A stretch of 48,500 nt of DNA, from positions 1 through 48,500 of the forward strand of contig JAGFNK010000401.1 of NCBI GenBank assembly GCA_025769875.1. The letters are read 5' to 3'. Positions 33,845 to 44,894 of this stretch are shown here, piece by piece (position 1 is the stretch's first letter; the number at the start of each line of letters is the position of its first letter). A model generated the notes under the pieces. That model was given only the letters and a program-made list of their open reading frames with translations, ran no database searches and was not told the DNA's origin. The position numbers and the translations under genes were made by a program. The DNA is from Russula earlei (lineage: Eukaryota; Basidiomycota; Agaricomycetes; Russulales; Russulaceae).

Positions 33845-36800
33845 ATGCCGGTCAGCCTCGTAGTTGGCGATATTGCTAGCTTTCGAAAATATGTCAAACT
33901 CATTGGAAGAGCGTATCAAAAACGGTCCGTTGCGATGATACAACTCTGTAGGCTCTTCTTGGAGATCTCTCCTGGAAAACCAGATCAAATGGACGCGTTG
34001 AGAAGGTTTTGATGACACCCGCAATCACCCATCATCCGTACTGATAACTCGGTGTCCATCAGTCTCTTCGAGACGGTCGAGGATGCCCTCAAGTCTGCCG
34101 TTGATGCCGGGAAGGAACGTAGCGAGGCCGCTGATACCGCTTTTGCTACGGCGGAAGAAGAGTTGGACTGGTATGCCGCATGGCATCATCCAAAGCAACA
34201 GTGCGTACCATTTCCACCTCATTGCACCTTCGGGTAAGCCGAAATATCGTAGGGGTGTATTGGGAGATGTACAGAACATCATTGAGGATGCCGCTCAAAA
34301 GGACAGTTACATTATGAAAACCCATAAGCGGCTATCTACCCGTCTTGGCCTTAATGTAAGAAACGAATTTGATCTTCTTGTCGTTGGGTTAGTAACCCGC
34401 TTACAGAAGACAGATTCTCCTCCCTCGCGTTCTCTGGTCAAGGTCCATTTTCAAATTCTTCGATCTCCCACCGACCGTCGAGAAGCTCCAGTCGTAACTT
34501 GTAAGACTTTCTCCTCATTGCATCTTCACGATTTACAACGCTGATTCCGCGGTACTGTAGGTGAGTTGGGTCCCGACGTAACAATATCGGAGTTATTGTG
34601 GACCTTAAGTCGGCTGCCTGAAGACCAGCGTATCAGTCTCAAACAGAATCCTCACTTCTATTTTAGCAGGGATCTTTCTGACCAGGCATCTGCCTACGGC
34701 GACCAATTCAAGCTCGAACCCCTCAAGGATCTCAGACCTGAGAAGGACTCTGTTGTGTTGGTACTGCTGGATCGGGCTGGCCAGATATTTGTCGACTACC
34801 AGAAGTTTTCAAAGACGTATGGAAATATCTGGAGACCTTACGACGCTATCATATTGAAAGGCAGGCTACATTTTCCGATGAACTGATTCGTCTCTAACCT
34901 GGTTGTTAGACCTTCAAGGTACCCTGGAAGCCGCCAATCGAATCAGCCCAAAGATTAGTGGTGACGTTTGTATCTGGCAGAGGGGTGGCGGGCGGCCTGA
35001 AGGGGATCTATCGAAATGGACAGAAGTATTGGAAAGAGCGCTCGAGTTTCCCGATGTTGACTGGCTCATACGGTCTGAGACTTCTCCTGACGAAGCATTC
35101 GACATCGAGGTTACGGGTGGCTGGGTAATTGTCACTCTTTCATTCTTGACCCTGTTACTGAATCGTGGGACCCTAGGAACGCTGTTCTACCAGTCACCAC
35201 ACCTGAACCTCCCCATCTCTTCAGGCAGGATAATCCTACTATTACCGCACATTCACACGAGGGTACCCATGTACCTACCGAGGAGACGCCAAGCCTCTCA
35301 TCTTTGCCGAGTCCCTTTGCTCCGACTGTTGTCTCCACAAACCAGAAATCCTCTCATTCATCTCAAGATATTGTCCGGTCCGATGTGACTGTCGACCTTT
35401 CTTCCGAGGAAGCACAAAGTAATGTCGAAGACTGTCAGTCACCTGTCGAGGGCAGGGGCTATTCTGCCCTTAACACTCCTTCATCAGAAAGTACTCCTGA
35501 GGCTGAGACGGCCGTTCACCTGCCAGTTCATTCCGCCAGTATTTATCTTGATTCATCCACATCACAGGTGGAGATTGAGCCAACTCTTTTCCACAATGTG
35601 TCTGCTACCAAGAGACCTGAGGAAGGTTCATACTCTCAAGATGAGGCAACGCCCGCCGAAACTATTCTTGCCCCCTCCACCGAACCCTTGATATTACCTC
35701 TCGATATATCTGTAACTCCTAACAGTCAAATGTGCTCTCGAGAGCCTCTCGAGAATTCTCCTGTTGACAATCATTCCCATACCAAGGCCACTCATCCTTG
35801 TGCTCCATCCGCGCATGGCCGCTCTGAATTCTCCTTACCCAAAAGAAGCGAGCAAGCTCCTGCCGGCCCCGCGTGCCCTCCTGATAGCATTTCGGAACTT
35901 AATTGTCCTCGAGCTGATGCCATTCACACTGCACTTCACTTAGAGCCTCCTCCCTCCGGACGTCTCACGCCACCCATTAGTAGTAACCCAGATCCTAGTA
36001 AAGTTGCGCCTGCTCGAACCAGGACTACTCCTTCGGACGGTACCCTTCTGAGAGTTGAAGCCGTCCACCCTCCAATTGCCCCTGACCTCCCTCCAGAGAG
36101 CAGCTCGCCCGCCCTCGATCGCACCGCCCTCGCTTCGCACACTACTCGATCCGAAATAGATCACACTGCAGCCAAATCCGCACGTCCTCCCGTGTGCCTA
36201 ATTCCCACCACCGAGAGTGAGACGACCCTCGCCAGCGATATAACTGCTCCTGATAGGATTCCACCCATTTTGGAACATGTCTCTTCTCGGGTCGAAGTAG
36301 TTCGTCGCCCATCAGTGAATCCGCCTGCGGCTCCCGCAAAACCCTCTTTTCCTATTAGGAAAAACCCAACTCCCACAGAAGCCAACTCTGCTTCACATTT
36401 GCGCCCATCCTCCGTACAACGGGTTCGTCCTCAGGTGGAAGGCGCACACACGCTAACTCCTCTCAAGTCATCTGTTTCGTCCATTGCGGTAGGTTGCATA
36501 TCCCCTCGCTATGGAACTCCCACTCCCTCGGGACGTGCGCATACCCAAAGCGAAGCACCTCGCGCTCCCATGCGCACCGCACATGCTCCCCTTGACCCTC
36601 GCACCAAGCCTGTCGGTAAACAAACACATCCTATAAACAGCTTGTCCGTTCCCGATACAAAGGCCAATTCCTCTTCGCGATCCGCGATAAAGAGTCATCC
36701 GAGGAGGATGGTCACTCCCACTGGGCAGCGACGGTCAACGGTCTTGTCAGTGCAGTTGAACCTGCCACCGAACGTGTCATCATCAGGTCAGCCTATGGTA

Positions 36801-38447
36801 CGATCAGCAGAGCCCGTAAACTTTTCGACGGAGAATCGGGGCAGATACCAAAGCTATGCTACGGGTCCAATGCAGGTTCCATTAATGCAGATCAACCATA
36901 TCAATACCGTGTCTACTTTGACAACGACGAATAACACGTCTCGCATGTCCTCTCAAGAACCTATAGATCCGTCACGACGGTCAACAGCCCTTGCTGGACA
37001 GATGATCCACTTGTCGGCTGTGGCGTCGCCTGATAAGCTTGCACCACGACCGGTGGATAAACCCGCGCGCAGTTCAGCATCCAACCGGAAACCGGTTGAG
37101 GCTTCATTTCATTCCACCCAACCAAAATTCTCGAGACTAGAAGTAATTCCAGCCGCTCAAGGCGCCCCAAAAGGCAACAGCATGGCGCGTTCAGCTACGC
37201 CCCCGAAAGTGCTCACGGCAGAAGCTACGCCGGAGAAACTCGATGCCGCGGCTGTTCTTTCCCCCTCAGTACTGCCCAATGGCACCATTTCCACGTCCTC
37301 AATACTCCCCATCAAAGATTCAGCAGCATCCCCACGAAAGTCGATGGTCTTGCCCGAACAAATGACGTCACAGCCGTCTGTGCGGTCGTTGTATCAGCCA
37401 GTGATAAGATCACGGCCAGCCCCCTACACAACGTCTAACAAAAGTAATTTTACAAACCCTGTGGCGAAGACTTGTCTAGGCAGACCAGACGGCGTGCATT
37501 CTCATAACTCCCGAACTAACCTCTCAGGCGTCACGGTAGCGACAGAAACTCGTAGTGACAACTCCTCCGCGGGTTTGAGGGTGTGCCCGACAATGCCAGT
37601 TGGTAGCCTCGTTGCCAATCCTACCCCATCGACGTGGAATAGCAAACCTCCTATTCCAAGGATTAAGACTAAAGATCTCATCAGCCGACACAAGCAACAG
37701 AGTACGAGTAATGTGCGGCCACCTATCTCCGAGAATGGCGGTGTTTCCAAAGCTTCAACGTCGCACGTTCCGCAACCAACTCTCTTAGATGGCAAGCCTA
37801 CTACTAGCCACATTGATAGCGGTATAGAGATATGGGATTATGAACATCATGGTCCCATTCCAGCTCGTCGCGTCACTTCTTCGAATGGTCATGGCAATCC
37901 TTCTCGCACGCTTGGACCGTCTTTTTCACTTTCAATCAATTCTCCTGTGGGTGCAAGTAACACCAGTGACAGCTCCAGTCCTTCCGTATCACTCAAAAAG
38001 TCTCGAACATCGATTCGAGGATCACACGGTCCCGTCACCAGTAAGGCACATTCAGGCACACAAAAGATTACTCCCCCTTCATTGGAACAAGTCCAGACCC
38101 CTCTTCTGAGTGCCGCTGGGTCCTCCGCTGGTTCTCTGGCTAGTGTCCCACTGGGACGCAGAGAACCTTTTATCAATCGGAAGCCACAGCCCACGTCCCA
38201 GAGCACGACACCAGGTGGCGCGGCAGTGACATCGGGGTTCTCTACACCACCTCGCTCCTCCACACCGTCTTCTATGTCCCACCCAGCGTCCATTGCCACA
38301 TCCACGCAGGCGACAACATCGACGCCCGCCACATCCTTCACCATCCCTTCTCGGGTACCATCGCCTGCTTCTGAGGCCGGGCATAAGTCATGGTTCCGAA
38401 GAAATGTGATCGACCTTGTTAAATCGAAGCTAGGATACGGATCTTGA
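33845..38447 (+). CDS. Unrecognised large protein: helical head plus long Ser/Pro/Thr-rich tail
   Basis: Exons 33845-34005, 34063-34200, 34253-34355, 34407-34500, 34561-34860 and 34910-about 35124 join in phase; the last coding block runs to 38447. The start is MPVSLVVGDIASFRKYVKLI, and exons 1-3 form a helical domain (ETVEDALKSAVDAGKERSEA, GVLGDVQNIIEDAAQKDSYI). Exons 4-6 add a mixed domain (GPDVTISELLWTLSRLPEDQ, SVVLVLLDRAGQIFVDYQKF). The final block of about 1,090 codons is low complexity, rich in Ser, Pro, Thr and Arg, and closes with the basic helix SWFRRNVIDLVKSKLGYGS. Two oddities: the intron 34861-34909 begins GC, and the last intron (35125-35176, GTAATT to CCTAG) joins blocks whose frames differ by one base. 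No family recognised; no signal peptide or membrane helix. Confidence 0.65.
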
Positions 38448-38758
38448 CGGGCTCTCATTCTTACGTTCTCCTACGTATATAGTTTACACCCCTCCGATGT
38501 TAATAGGGATAGCTCCCGTTGGCCGTGTAACTGATATCGTCTAATAAATACTAAAGCAGGTGATTTGATACGCATTTTATCCCTTTATCCCGCACGACTG
38601 GATTTGCTCGCTCCTGCTTCGCCCATGACGTTAAGGTCGCTATGGCCAGGGGTGCAAACATTGTTCAGACATCAAAATGAAAACATTTTAAATCCATATT
38701 TATCCTAGGTGAAAAATAAGTTATCACCGATTGAGCCAACTAAAGTGTATAAATAAAT
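38448..38758. other. Convergent 3' intergenic stretch
   Basis: A 311-bp AT-rich gap between the convergent ends of the Ser/Pro-rich gene and the Mak21-like gene; expected to contain both 3' UTRs. Confidence 0.6.
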
Positions 38759-41700
38759 CTACAAATTCTCTTCTGGGCCATCTTCAATCATCTGTGCATA
38801 GTCGTCGTAACTAGCGAACGTCGGCAAAGCACGAAGCTTCCTTTTGCTCATCCGCACATCGTCCTTCTCGGGCCCTTGGCGCTTTCGCTTATTACTAACC
38901 CAGGACTCACGCGGGCTTGTAACATGGACCGGAATCTCGGCATCCAAGTCATCTGCATCCGAGTCATCTCCAACGTCACTGAATTCCCAATCGACGTTAC
39001 TACCGTGCTCAGGGCCGGATTGTCCTGCCTGATCCCCTTCAGTACGGGAAGAGGGGTGTTCACCAGGCTCTGAACTACGAATAGAGTGTTCGACGCAATC
39101 GTCGTCGTCATCATTGTCGTCGTCCTCGTCGTCGCCATCGGCCTCCGCCTTCGGCAACGAAGCTTCCATTGCCTGCGTCAACTCATCAGCCAGATTTACT
39201 TCATACATCGAACGGGCTCACATTCCAAATGATCGCTTCCTCCGAGTCACTGTCATTGTTACCATCACCGCTGCTACTTTCCTCGGTCGCGCCGCCGTCG
39301 GATTTTGTATGTTTGCCCTTCCGCTTGTCGATTTTAGCCACCCTCGCCTGCGCCTTCCCATGCTTCTGAGAGAAGTATCGTTGAAAAAACACCTGAGATG
39401 TCTGTGTCACCAGGACGGTATAGGGGGTTGTAAGACGGTATCACACCTGATCCGCCGCTACGCCACTTTCACGTCGCCACCACTCATCGACGTTGAGCGG
39501 GGTTTCTTGCATGTCTCCCCTTACTCTCCGTACGCCGCTGACACCGCCAAAGGCGGAGGGTTGCATGGCGCTTGTACCCCTTATTACAGTCTTCTTTGGG
39601 TTTTTATAGACGAAACGATCCAAGAAATGAGTGAGCGTGTAAAGTGTCAGGTCTGGACTGGTTGTCAGAGGCTCGTGAGAGAGGAGCTGACGCGCCAGAA
39701 GTGCAACTGTCGGGTGCGCGTGGTGGACGAGAGTTGTCTATCCATGTTTGTCGTATGCGTATGCACGGGGATGATAGTAAGGACCGAACGAAAAACAAAC
39801 GAAAAAAATAAATAAAAAATAACCCACCAACTCCCAAATAGCGGATGATTGCGCATGCGCATATTGCGGCTCACGCTTGTAGGGGTCGTACTCTTCCCTC
39901 CCAACACCCAGCGGGGCTTCATCAATGAGAGTACGTAAACCTGGGGACGCGCTGAATAACTTGGAACCCAGAATGGGTTACCTTATTGTTGCAGCTAAGC
40001 ATTGATAACACACCTCGCCAAGCAGCCACAGTCCACCAGCCACGAACTCGGATCCACCAAACCCGCTCACAAGGACCTGGCAAAATCGCTTCACAAATGC
40101 CACCATTCGGGCTTGATGTGAATCGGCCTTTAAACTCTTGAATAGTAAGTTTAAGAAAAGTGCTTGATTACGAGTCGTGTATAGGCGTATGTCAAACAAG
40201 CTCAAGTATAATGCACGGTAAAACCGTGCAACTATAGGGGAGGAAGCTGAAAGTGAAGCCACAATTTGTTGAATCAAGGTAAGGGCCCGCAGGGAGATGT
40301 TGAACGTCGAAGTATGCACCAGAAGGAAGAGTGTGTCCATATGGTTATCGAATCTGAAGGGTCGCTCAACTCTGTGAAGGCAGTGAGAGTAGGAGGGAAC
40401 CCACTCCACGTGTTCAACCCCAAGGCGCGCATAGGGCAAGGCGCGGTTAACACCCGTAAGTATCGCGCCAAGTAGCTTTGCATTCGAGTCTTGTATCTCC
40501 GCAAATCCAGCCGAGCCGCGTACTTCTTTACTGTTCCCAAGAACATCTGCTTTCCTCTGGATTTTCTTACTTTGGTTGTCATTGAGTCCTTTCACTATAG
40601 TAACCAAGCCATCAGGCTCCCGCTGGCTAATAGTTTCGCGGAAAAGATGAAAATAAACATCCATCAATGTGCGTGCCGAAGTGCGGTCAGCCTCGGATGT
40701 AGACAGGACGATCTGGTTGAATGTGATAGTTGCATAATAGCGTGCATGCGCTCGCCATCCGTTCTGCTCCTGATTTCGGGCGGACTTCGGACCCCCCGAC
40801 GACAATCGGGTGTTAATATTCGGTTGGGAACGGGAAGCCGCAGTTAGAGATGGCGGCAGACTCGGCCGCATGATCATTGTTGTAGCTTCGTGGATGATGA
40901 CCGCCTTCATTGCTGGGTGCTCCTGGAGGACGTGAAGGAGATAGTGGGATGTTCGGGCACAGATGGCGTTTTCTGTATCGCCCTAGCGTTGTTAACATGT
41001 CAGCATACGAAATCACGGATAGGAAATAGGCCGGCGTACAAGCTTGTTCACTAACAAGCGAAGCAAATTTTGCTCTTGCTCTGGATTAGAACGAAGTAGA
41101 GTGGCTATCAAGGCAAGTGACTGCATACGGACATATGGTAGAGGATCCATGGAGAAGGCCTGGGGAACGGTGAGCAACAGGGAAGAAAGAAGAGGGGTTC
41201 TTGTGATACCTCAAGTATCTGAAGGTAGGAGAAGAAGTACTTTTTCAACCAATCCTCGAAGTACCAAACAATGAGGTGCTGATCGGTTACATCTGGGTGT
41301 AGCAGAGGCTGGTCCCGAAAGTACCTACACCGTGACGCATTGAATGCACATATATGACAGAGATCGGCGAAACACACACCTGAGCTTTCGGTTCGGGGCA
41401 CCGCCTCCGACCCACCAGTCCATAATCGCTCTTGCCGCCTTAAGCCTATCTTCTCTCCCCGTCCCCTTGCCTTTACCCTTTTCCGTTTCTTGCGACACAC
41501 CGAAACCGCCTCGCCCCCTTTCTGTCGAGCTCTTCAATGCCTCCAGAGCGCGGACATTATGTAAGGGAGCACCCTGAACCATGAGAGTAAGAGCACTGAG
41601 CCGATCGCTCAAAGTGCCCCCGGCGAGAATATTTTGCAAGAAACCGCGATCCGACGCAGAACCACCGGCCGCGTTCGGTAGAGCAGAGAACGCGGAGAGT

Positions 41701-41882
41701 TCAGAGAAATGTAAAGAGGAGGCGCGATCAAGCAAGGTTGATAACTGCGCTGAGGAGTGGGAAATATTGGGAAGAAGGGGAGGGAGTGTAGGAACAATAT
41801 TGAACCAGCATGAGGTCACGGGAACAAGTAGTTTGGCCCTAGAAGACTGGGTTGCGAGATCATTGGGGACTCGGGGGGTCAT
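38759..41882 (-). CDS. CBF/Mak21 family ribosome biogenesis protein (Noc1 / CEBPZ)
   Basis: Eight exons, 41882-41380, 41324-41210, 41159-41040, 40982-40014, 39959-39828, 39737-39447, 39392-39222 and 39172-38759, join in phase to 904 residues. Family landmarks in order: GGTLSDRLSALTLMVQGAPL, IMDWWVGGGAPNRKLRYFRD, VWYFEDWLKKYFFSYLQILE, ARYYATITFNQIVLST, the CBF/Mak21 core LLGAILTGVNRALPYA ... SLRALTLIQQIV, KREPQYAHAQSSAIWEL, HFLDRFVYKNPKK, and a long acidic C-terminal stretch followed by basic SNKRKRQGPEKDDVRMSKRK. Mak21/Noc1 pairs with Noc2 and escorts early 60S pre-ribosomes in the nucleolus. The N-terminus is shorter than the roughly 1,000-residue yeast and human proteins, and repeat DNA begins just upstream, so 5' exons may be missing or unseen. 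Confidence 0.92.
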
Positions 41883-42755
41883 CACAACGACGCCGCGATA
41901 TCTAGACTAGATATTGTGGATATAGAGAAGTAAAAATCGTTCGTAGCGTCGTTCGTCCCTCGCCCGTGGGAAATCTTACCTTACTGTCTTTTGCACGTGA
42001 CCTTGCACTTGCTATATCTCAAATCTCAACAGTTTCTCAACAGATTGCCTTGAAACTTTGACAGTAGAACCTTGTATACTGTATCTAGGTGCAGCTAAAA
42101 TATGGGAGCCTAATACCCAGTTCTTGACATGTCAACTTTTGGGTGCTGACATGAGTGCAGAACTTTGAACTGCCATATCTCAACTGTTTCTCAATCAATT
42201 CACTTGAAACTTTGACAGTGGGATCTCATGTATTGTATCTAGGTCCAGCCCAAGAGTTGAAGTCTAATTCTTGGTGAGAGGAGACCAGGTACAGACAATG
42301 TGGGAGTAAATATTACTTCAATTCATTGAGCCACACTGTGGGCCCCCACTGATGTTAATATGAGATTCAGGTTAAATTTATTGGAAACATAATTTAAAAA
42401 TGTCCAGGATGTGTGAATCTGAAAAACATTTAGAAGTTATTAACAATGTACTTTACAATAATGACACAATAATCTAGCTGGATATATTGTGAAAATATTC
42501 ATAATGTAGATGTTTTTAAGTCCTGTATGTATTCAAGGCATTCATTGACAATGAATTTCCATTTTTCACTTATAATGAAATGACCAAAGATAATTATAAC
42601 ATAATCCAAATGATTCTCTAGACCTCATTAGGGAGACATTCCACATGACATCTGACATCAGAACATTCTGAGTCAATGACTTGAGACAAAAAGACTCAAG
42701 ATGTCAAAATCTTAACATGTATATAACATCATGAAATCAATATTGCAGTATTGTA
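41883..42755. other. AT-rich repeat-like DNA upstream of the Mak21-like gene
   Basis: The first 120 bp look like a normal promoter, with GCACGTGACC at 41993-42002. From about 42010 the base composition becomes AT-rich and poor in CpG, and two diverged direct repeats occur (42024-42125 and 42178-42275). No coding frame is seen. It is probably the edge of the repeat zone. Confidence 0.5.
42024..42275. repeat. Pair of diverged direct repeats, about 100 bp each, offset about 154 bp
   Basis: Both copies run TCTCAAC...GTTTCTCAA, then CTTGAAACTTTGACAGT, then TGTATCTAGGT and end in a TTCTTG motif, with scattered substitutions between them. They occupy 42024-42125 and 42178-42275. Confidence 0.75.
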
Positions 42756-42775
42756 ACATGTCCGAGGATGCACAG

Positions 42776-43195
42776 TGTGACAGTCCAGACCTGAATAGGA
42801 AAGAGGGAGTGTTGTGCAGCATAGAGCGCAGCTAACAGGCCAAGCAACCCACCTTAGAGGTTGTGCTAATGCTCAAGTGATATTGGGGTGTAGAGCGATG
42901 TGTATACTCGTCTACAAGTATGGTATTTATACCTCTATGACCCAGGGCTGCTCCTAAGTCCAAAAGAGGTGACTACAGGTGTCCACTATATCGTGCACTG
43001 AGTGACGCATGATGTGGAAATGTTCTAGATGCAGCATAAGGCTGCATCTTGTGATAGATAGCGTAGTATGCGTAACCCTATTGCCATAAGTGCATATACT
43101 AAAGTTCTGTCTAACATGTAACATCTATGAGCGGATCTTGAACCTTGTATGAAGGTCTTCACCTTCTTTGATCCGTTCAGGGTTCCAGTTCAACA
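42776..43195 (-). mobile_element. Ty1/copia LTR (3' LTR of the minus-strand element)
   Basis: On the minus strand the sequence directly after the RNase H region reads a purine tract GGGGGAG followed by TGTTGAACTGGAACCC, the expected start of a copia LTR at 43195. The LTR should end in CA; CTGTCACA (plus-strand TGTGACAG at 42776) is one candidate, TGTTACA at about 42753 another. A TATAAAT lies inside. The far boundary is therefore uncertain by some 25 bp, and the matching 5' LTR is not in the window. Confidence 0.6.
42922..42933 (-). promoter_or_regulatory. TATA box of the copia LTR
   Basis: GGTATAAATACC on the minus strand, a near-palindromic TATA box about 260 bp into the LTR, which is a normal position for the LTR promoter. 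Confidence 0.55.
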
Positions 43196-43920
43196 CTCCC
43201 CCTTGCTAAGTGCATCGGTAGATGCTGTGAGCATATTCCCACATTCAGGGGTAGAACGTTAGTCCTAGTTGCTCCCTGAATTTGAGGAACTTGACTGCGA
43301 CCAAGGTTCTTGGTGAACATGTCGGCTGGGTTGTTAGCCCCTTCAATAAAGAATAGCTCCACCTGTTTGTTTTGTATGACTTCACGAATGAAGTGATAGC
43401 GCAAATCAATATGTTTGATGCGCTTTTCTTGCACAGGGTTGGAGGCTAGAAATATTGAGCCTTGGTTATCACCGAACAGCAGGATGGGAGCAAGATTGAT
43501 GCCAAGTTCTATTAGTAAGGATTTAATCCAAACTAATTGTCTGCTCATGTCAGAGAGCGACATATACTCAGCTTCAGTGGAGGAGAGCGCAACTGTTTTC
43601 TGCGCTTGTGAGTTCCACGAAAATATTGCTCCAGCCAGGTTCACCATATAGCCTGTAGTGGACTTCCAATTTGTTGGATCAGAAGCCCAATCAGAGTCGG
43701 CATATGCCATTAGGCCGCCATTGGATGGTCCATCATAGACCAAGGCATAATTGGCAGTTCCCAAGAGGTATTGGCAAATATAAAATGCACAATTTAAATG
43801 GTCCTCTGAGGGATTGGCAGCATGTTGCGACAACTTTGTGACAGCAAAGGCTATGTCTGGACATGTTCCAAGCATTATGTATAGGAGTGATCCTATAACT
43901 TGCTGGAATTTTGATCGCAA
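43177..43920 (-). pseudogene. Copia pol remnant: end of reverse transcriptase and RNase H
   Basis: The frame reads SKFQQVIGSLLYIMLGTCPD, then TKLSQHAANPSEDHL, the RNase H signatures MAYADSDWASD, SSTEAEYMSLSDMSRQ and LFGDNQGSIFLASNP, and KHIDLRYHFIREV with NPADMFTKNLG, all typical of Ty1/copia. The acidic active-site residues are kept and this piece is open to the stop at 43177. It is cut from the rest of pol by the 964-bp insertion at 43926-44889, so the polyprotein cannot be made as a whole. Confidence 0.9.
43196..43203 (-). other. Polypurine tract of the copia element
   Basis: AGGGGGAG directly 5' of the LTR start TGTTGA on the minus strand; the usual plus-strand primer site of an LTR element. 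It overlaps the end of the RNase H frame. Confidence 0.65.
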
Positions 43921-43925
43921 GGCTG

Positions 43926-44889
43926 TGTCAAGACTCACTGTTGAACTATCCAGTTCAAGAGCGAGGGATAAGCTCGAAGACGAGTCGATAGACTGTCCAA
44001 GACCGCGTGGGCAAGGAGTAGAGTCCAGAGTAGTAACAAATACCAGAGAGGTACTGTTACTGTGAGAGTAGAGCAATCACGCAGGGAAGAGGCCAGGGTA
44101 GTCACAAGGGGACTGGTCCTTAAAGGAGTATCCCAGGGATGGAGAGTGCTGTAAACAAATGGACAGTCTGAGGACTGTCCGCTACTTTATTGAGCGCTTA
44201 TATACTACAAGAGAACTGCTAAATAGGGAACAAGTCATAACCTTGTTATCAAGCACAATAGAGTGATGAGTAAGAAGTCGGAGGACGCTTACTGAGCATG
44301 CTCAGTCATGCTCAGTAAGCTGCTGAGTAATAAGCTTCTCATGATGAGTAAGAGCTTCCATTGTCCACATGTTCACTGCTTTAGTGCACGTGCAAGCACC
44401 TGATTCATTTCCTGTTAGTTAGTTTAGGGCCGGTCATTTGAGGACTTGTAGTTTGGTTAGGGAATAGTGTTATCTTATAAGGCCCTTATATAGTCCTATT
44501 AGGGTCCTTAGAGTCGACCCTAATACTTCTATTAAGGTCCTTAGTGTCGCCTTATAGTTCGTTCTATAGTTATTAGAGTTGGTCTAATAACGCATTGTAG
44601 GGCCTTTGATACTAGGTTAGTACCTATTGTAGAGTTCCTAGGGTCGTTCCAAAGGGTCCTTAGGAAGGCCCTAATACTGTCTTTTGTTGCTAGAAGGGTT
44701 GCCTTTAAGTGGGGCTTGCTGTATGTCGATTGTGCTGAGAATCGCTCGCTGCAACAATGCGCGCGCGATATTGTGGACACCTCTACTCACCCCTTTTGCT
44801 CGTGTGAACAGGGTGACACCATAGAGGCTGGGTTTCCTCCTATAAGGAAGGGTCCTTCAAGGGCCCTCTCTGGAGAATGGTTCATGACA
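43926..44889. mobile_element. Solo LTR (964 bp) nested in the copia pol gene
   Basis: The insert begins TGTCAAGACTC and ends GTTCATGACA, giving TG...CA ends and a 5-bp terminal inverted repeat TGTCA/TGACA. It is flanked by a perfect 5-bp target duplication GGCTG (43921-43925 and 44890-44894). Removing the insert and one copy restores the copia order of codons across the break. It has no gene; a TATATA-type promoter motif lies near 44200. It belongs to a different LTR family from the host element, as the ends and length differ. Confidence 0.85.
44288..44321. repeat. Perfect 14-bp inverted repeat with 6-nt loop
   Basis: GCTTACTGAGCATG (44288-44301) and CATGCTCAGTAAGC (44308-44321) are exact reverse complements around CTCAGT, inside the solo LTR. 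In RNA it would form a strong hairpin. Confidence 0.9.
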
Positions 44890-44894
44890 GGCTG

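Noticed and set aside
35132..38458. Several minus-strand frames of 60-189 codons opposite the Ser/Pro-rich tail
   Set aside because: Antisense shadows of a long low-complexity coding block; no independent motifs.
44400..44720. Recurring TAGGGTCCTTAG-like words as a possible CRISPR or satellite array
   Set aside because: Spacing is irregular and copies are imperfect; they are internal to the solo LTR and look like LTR subrepeats.
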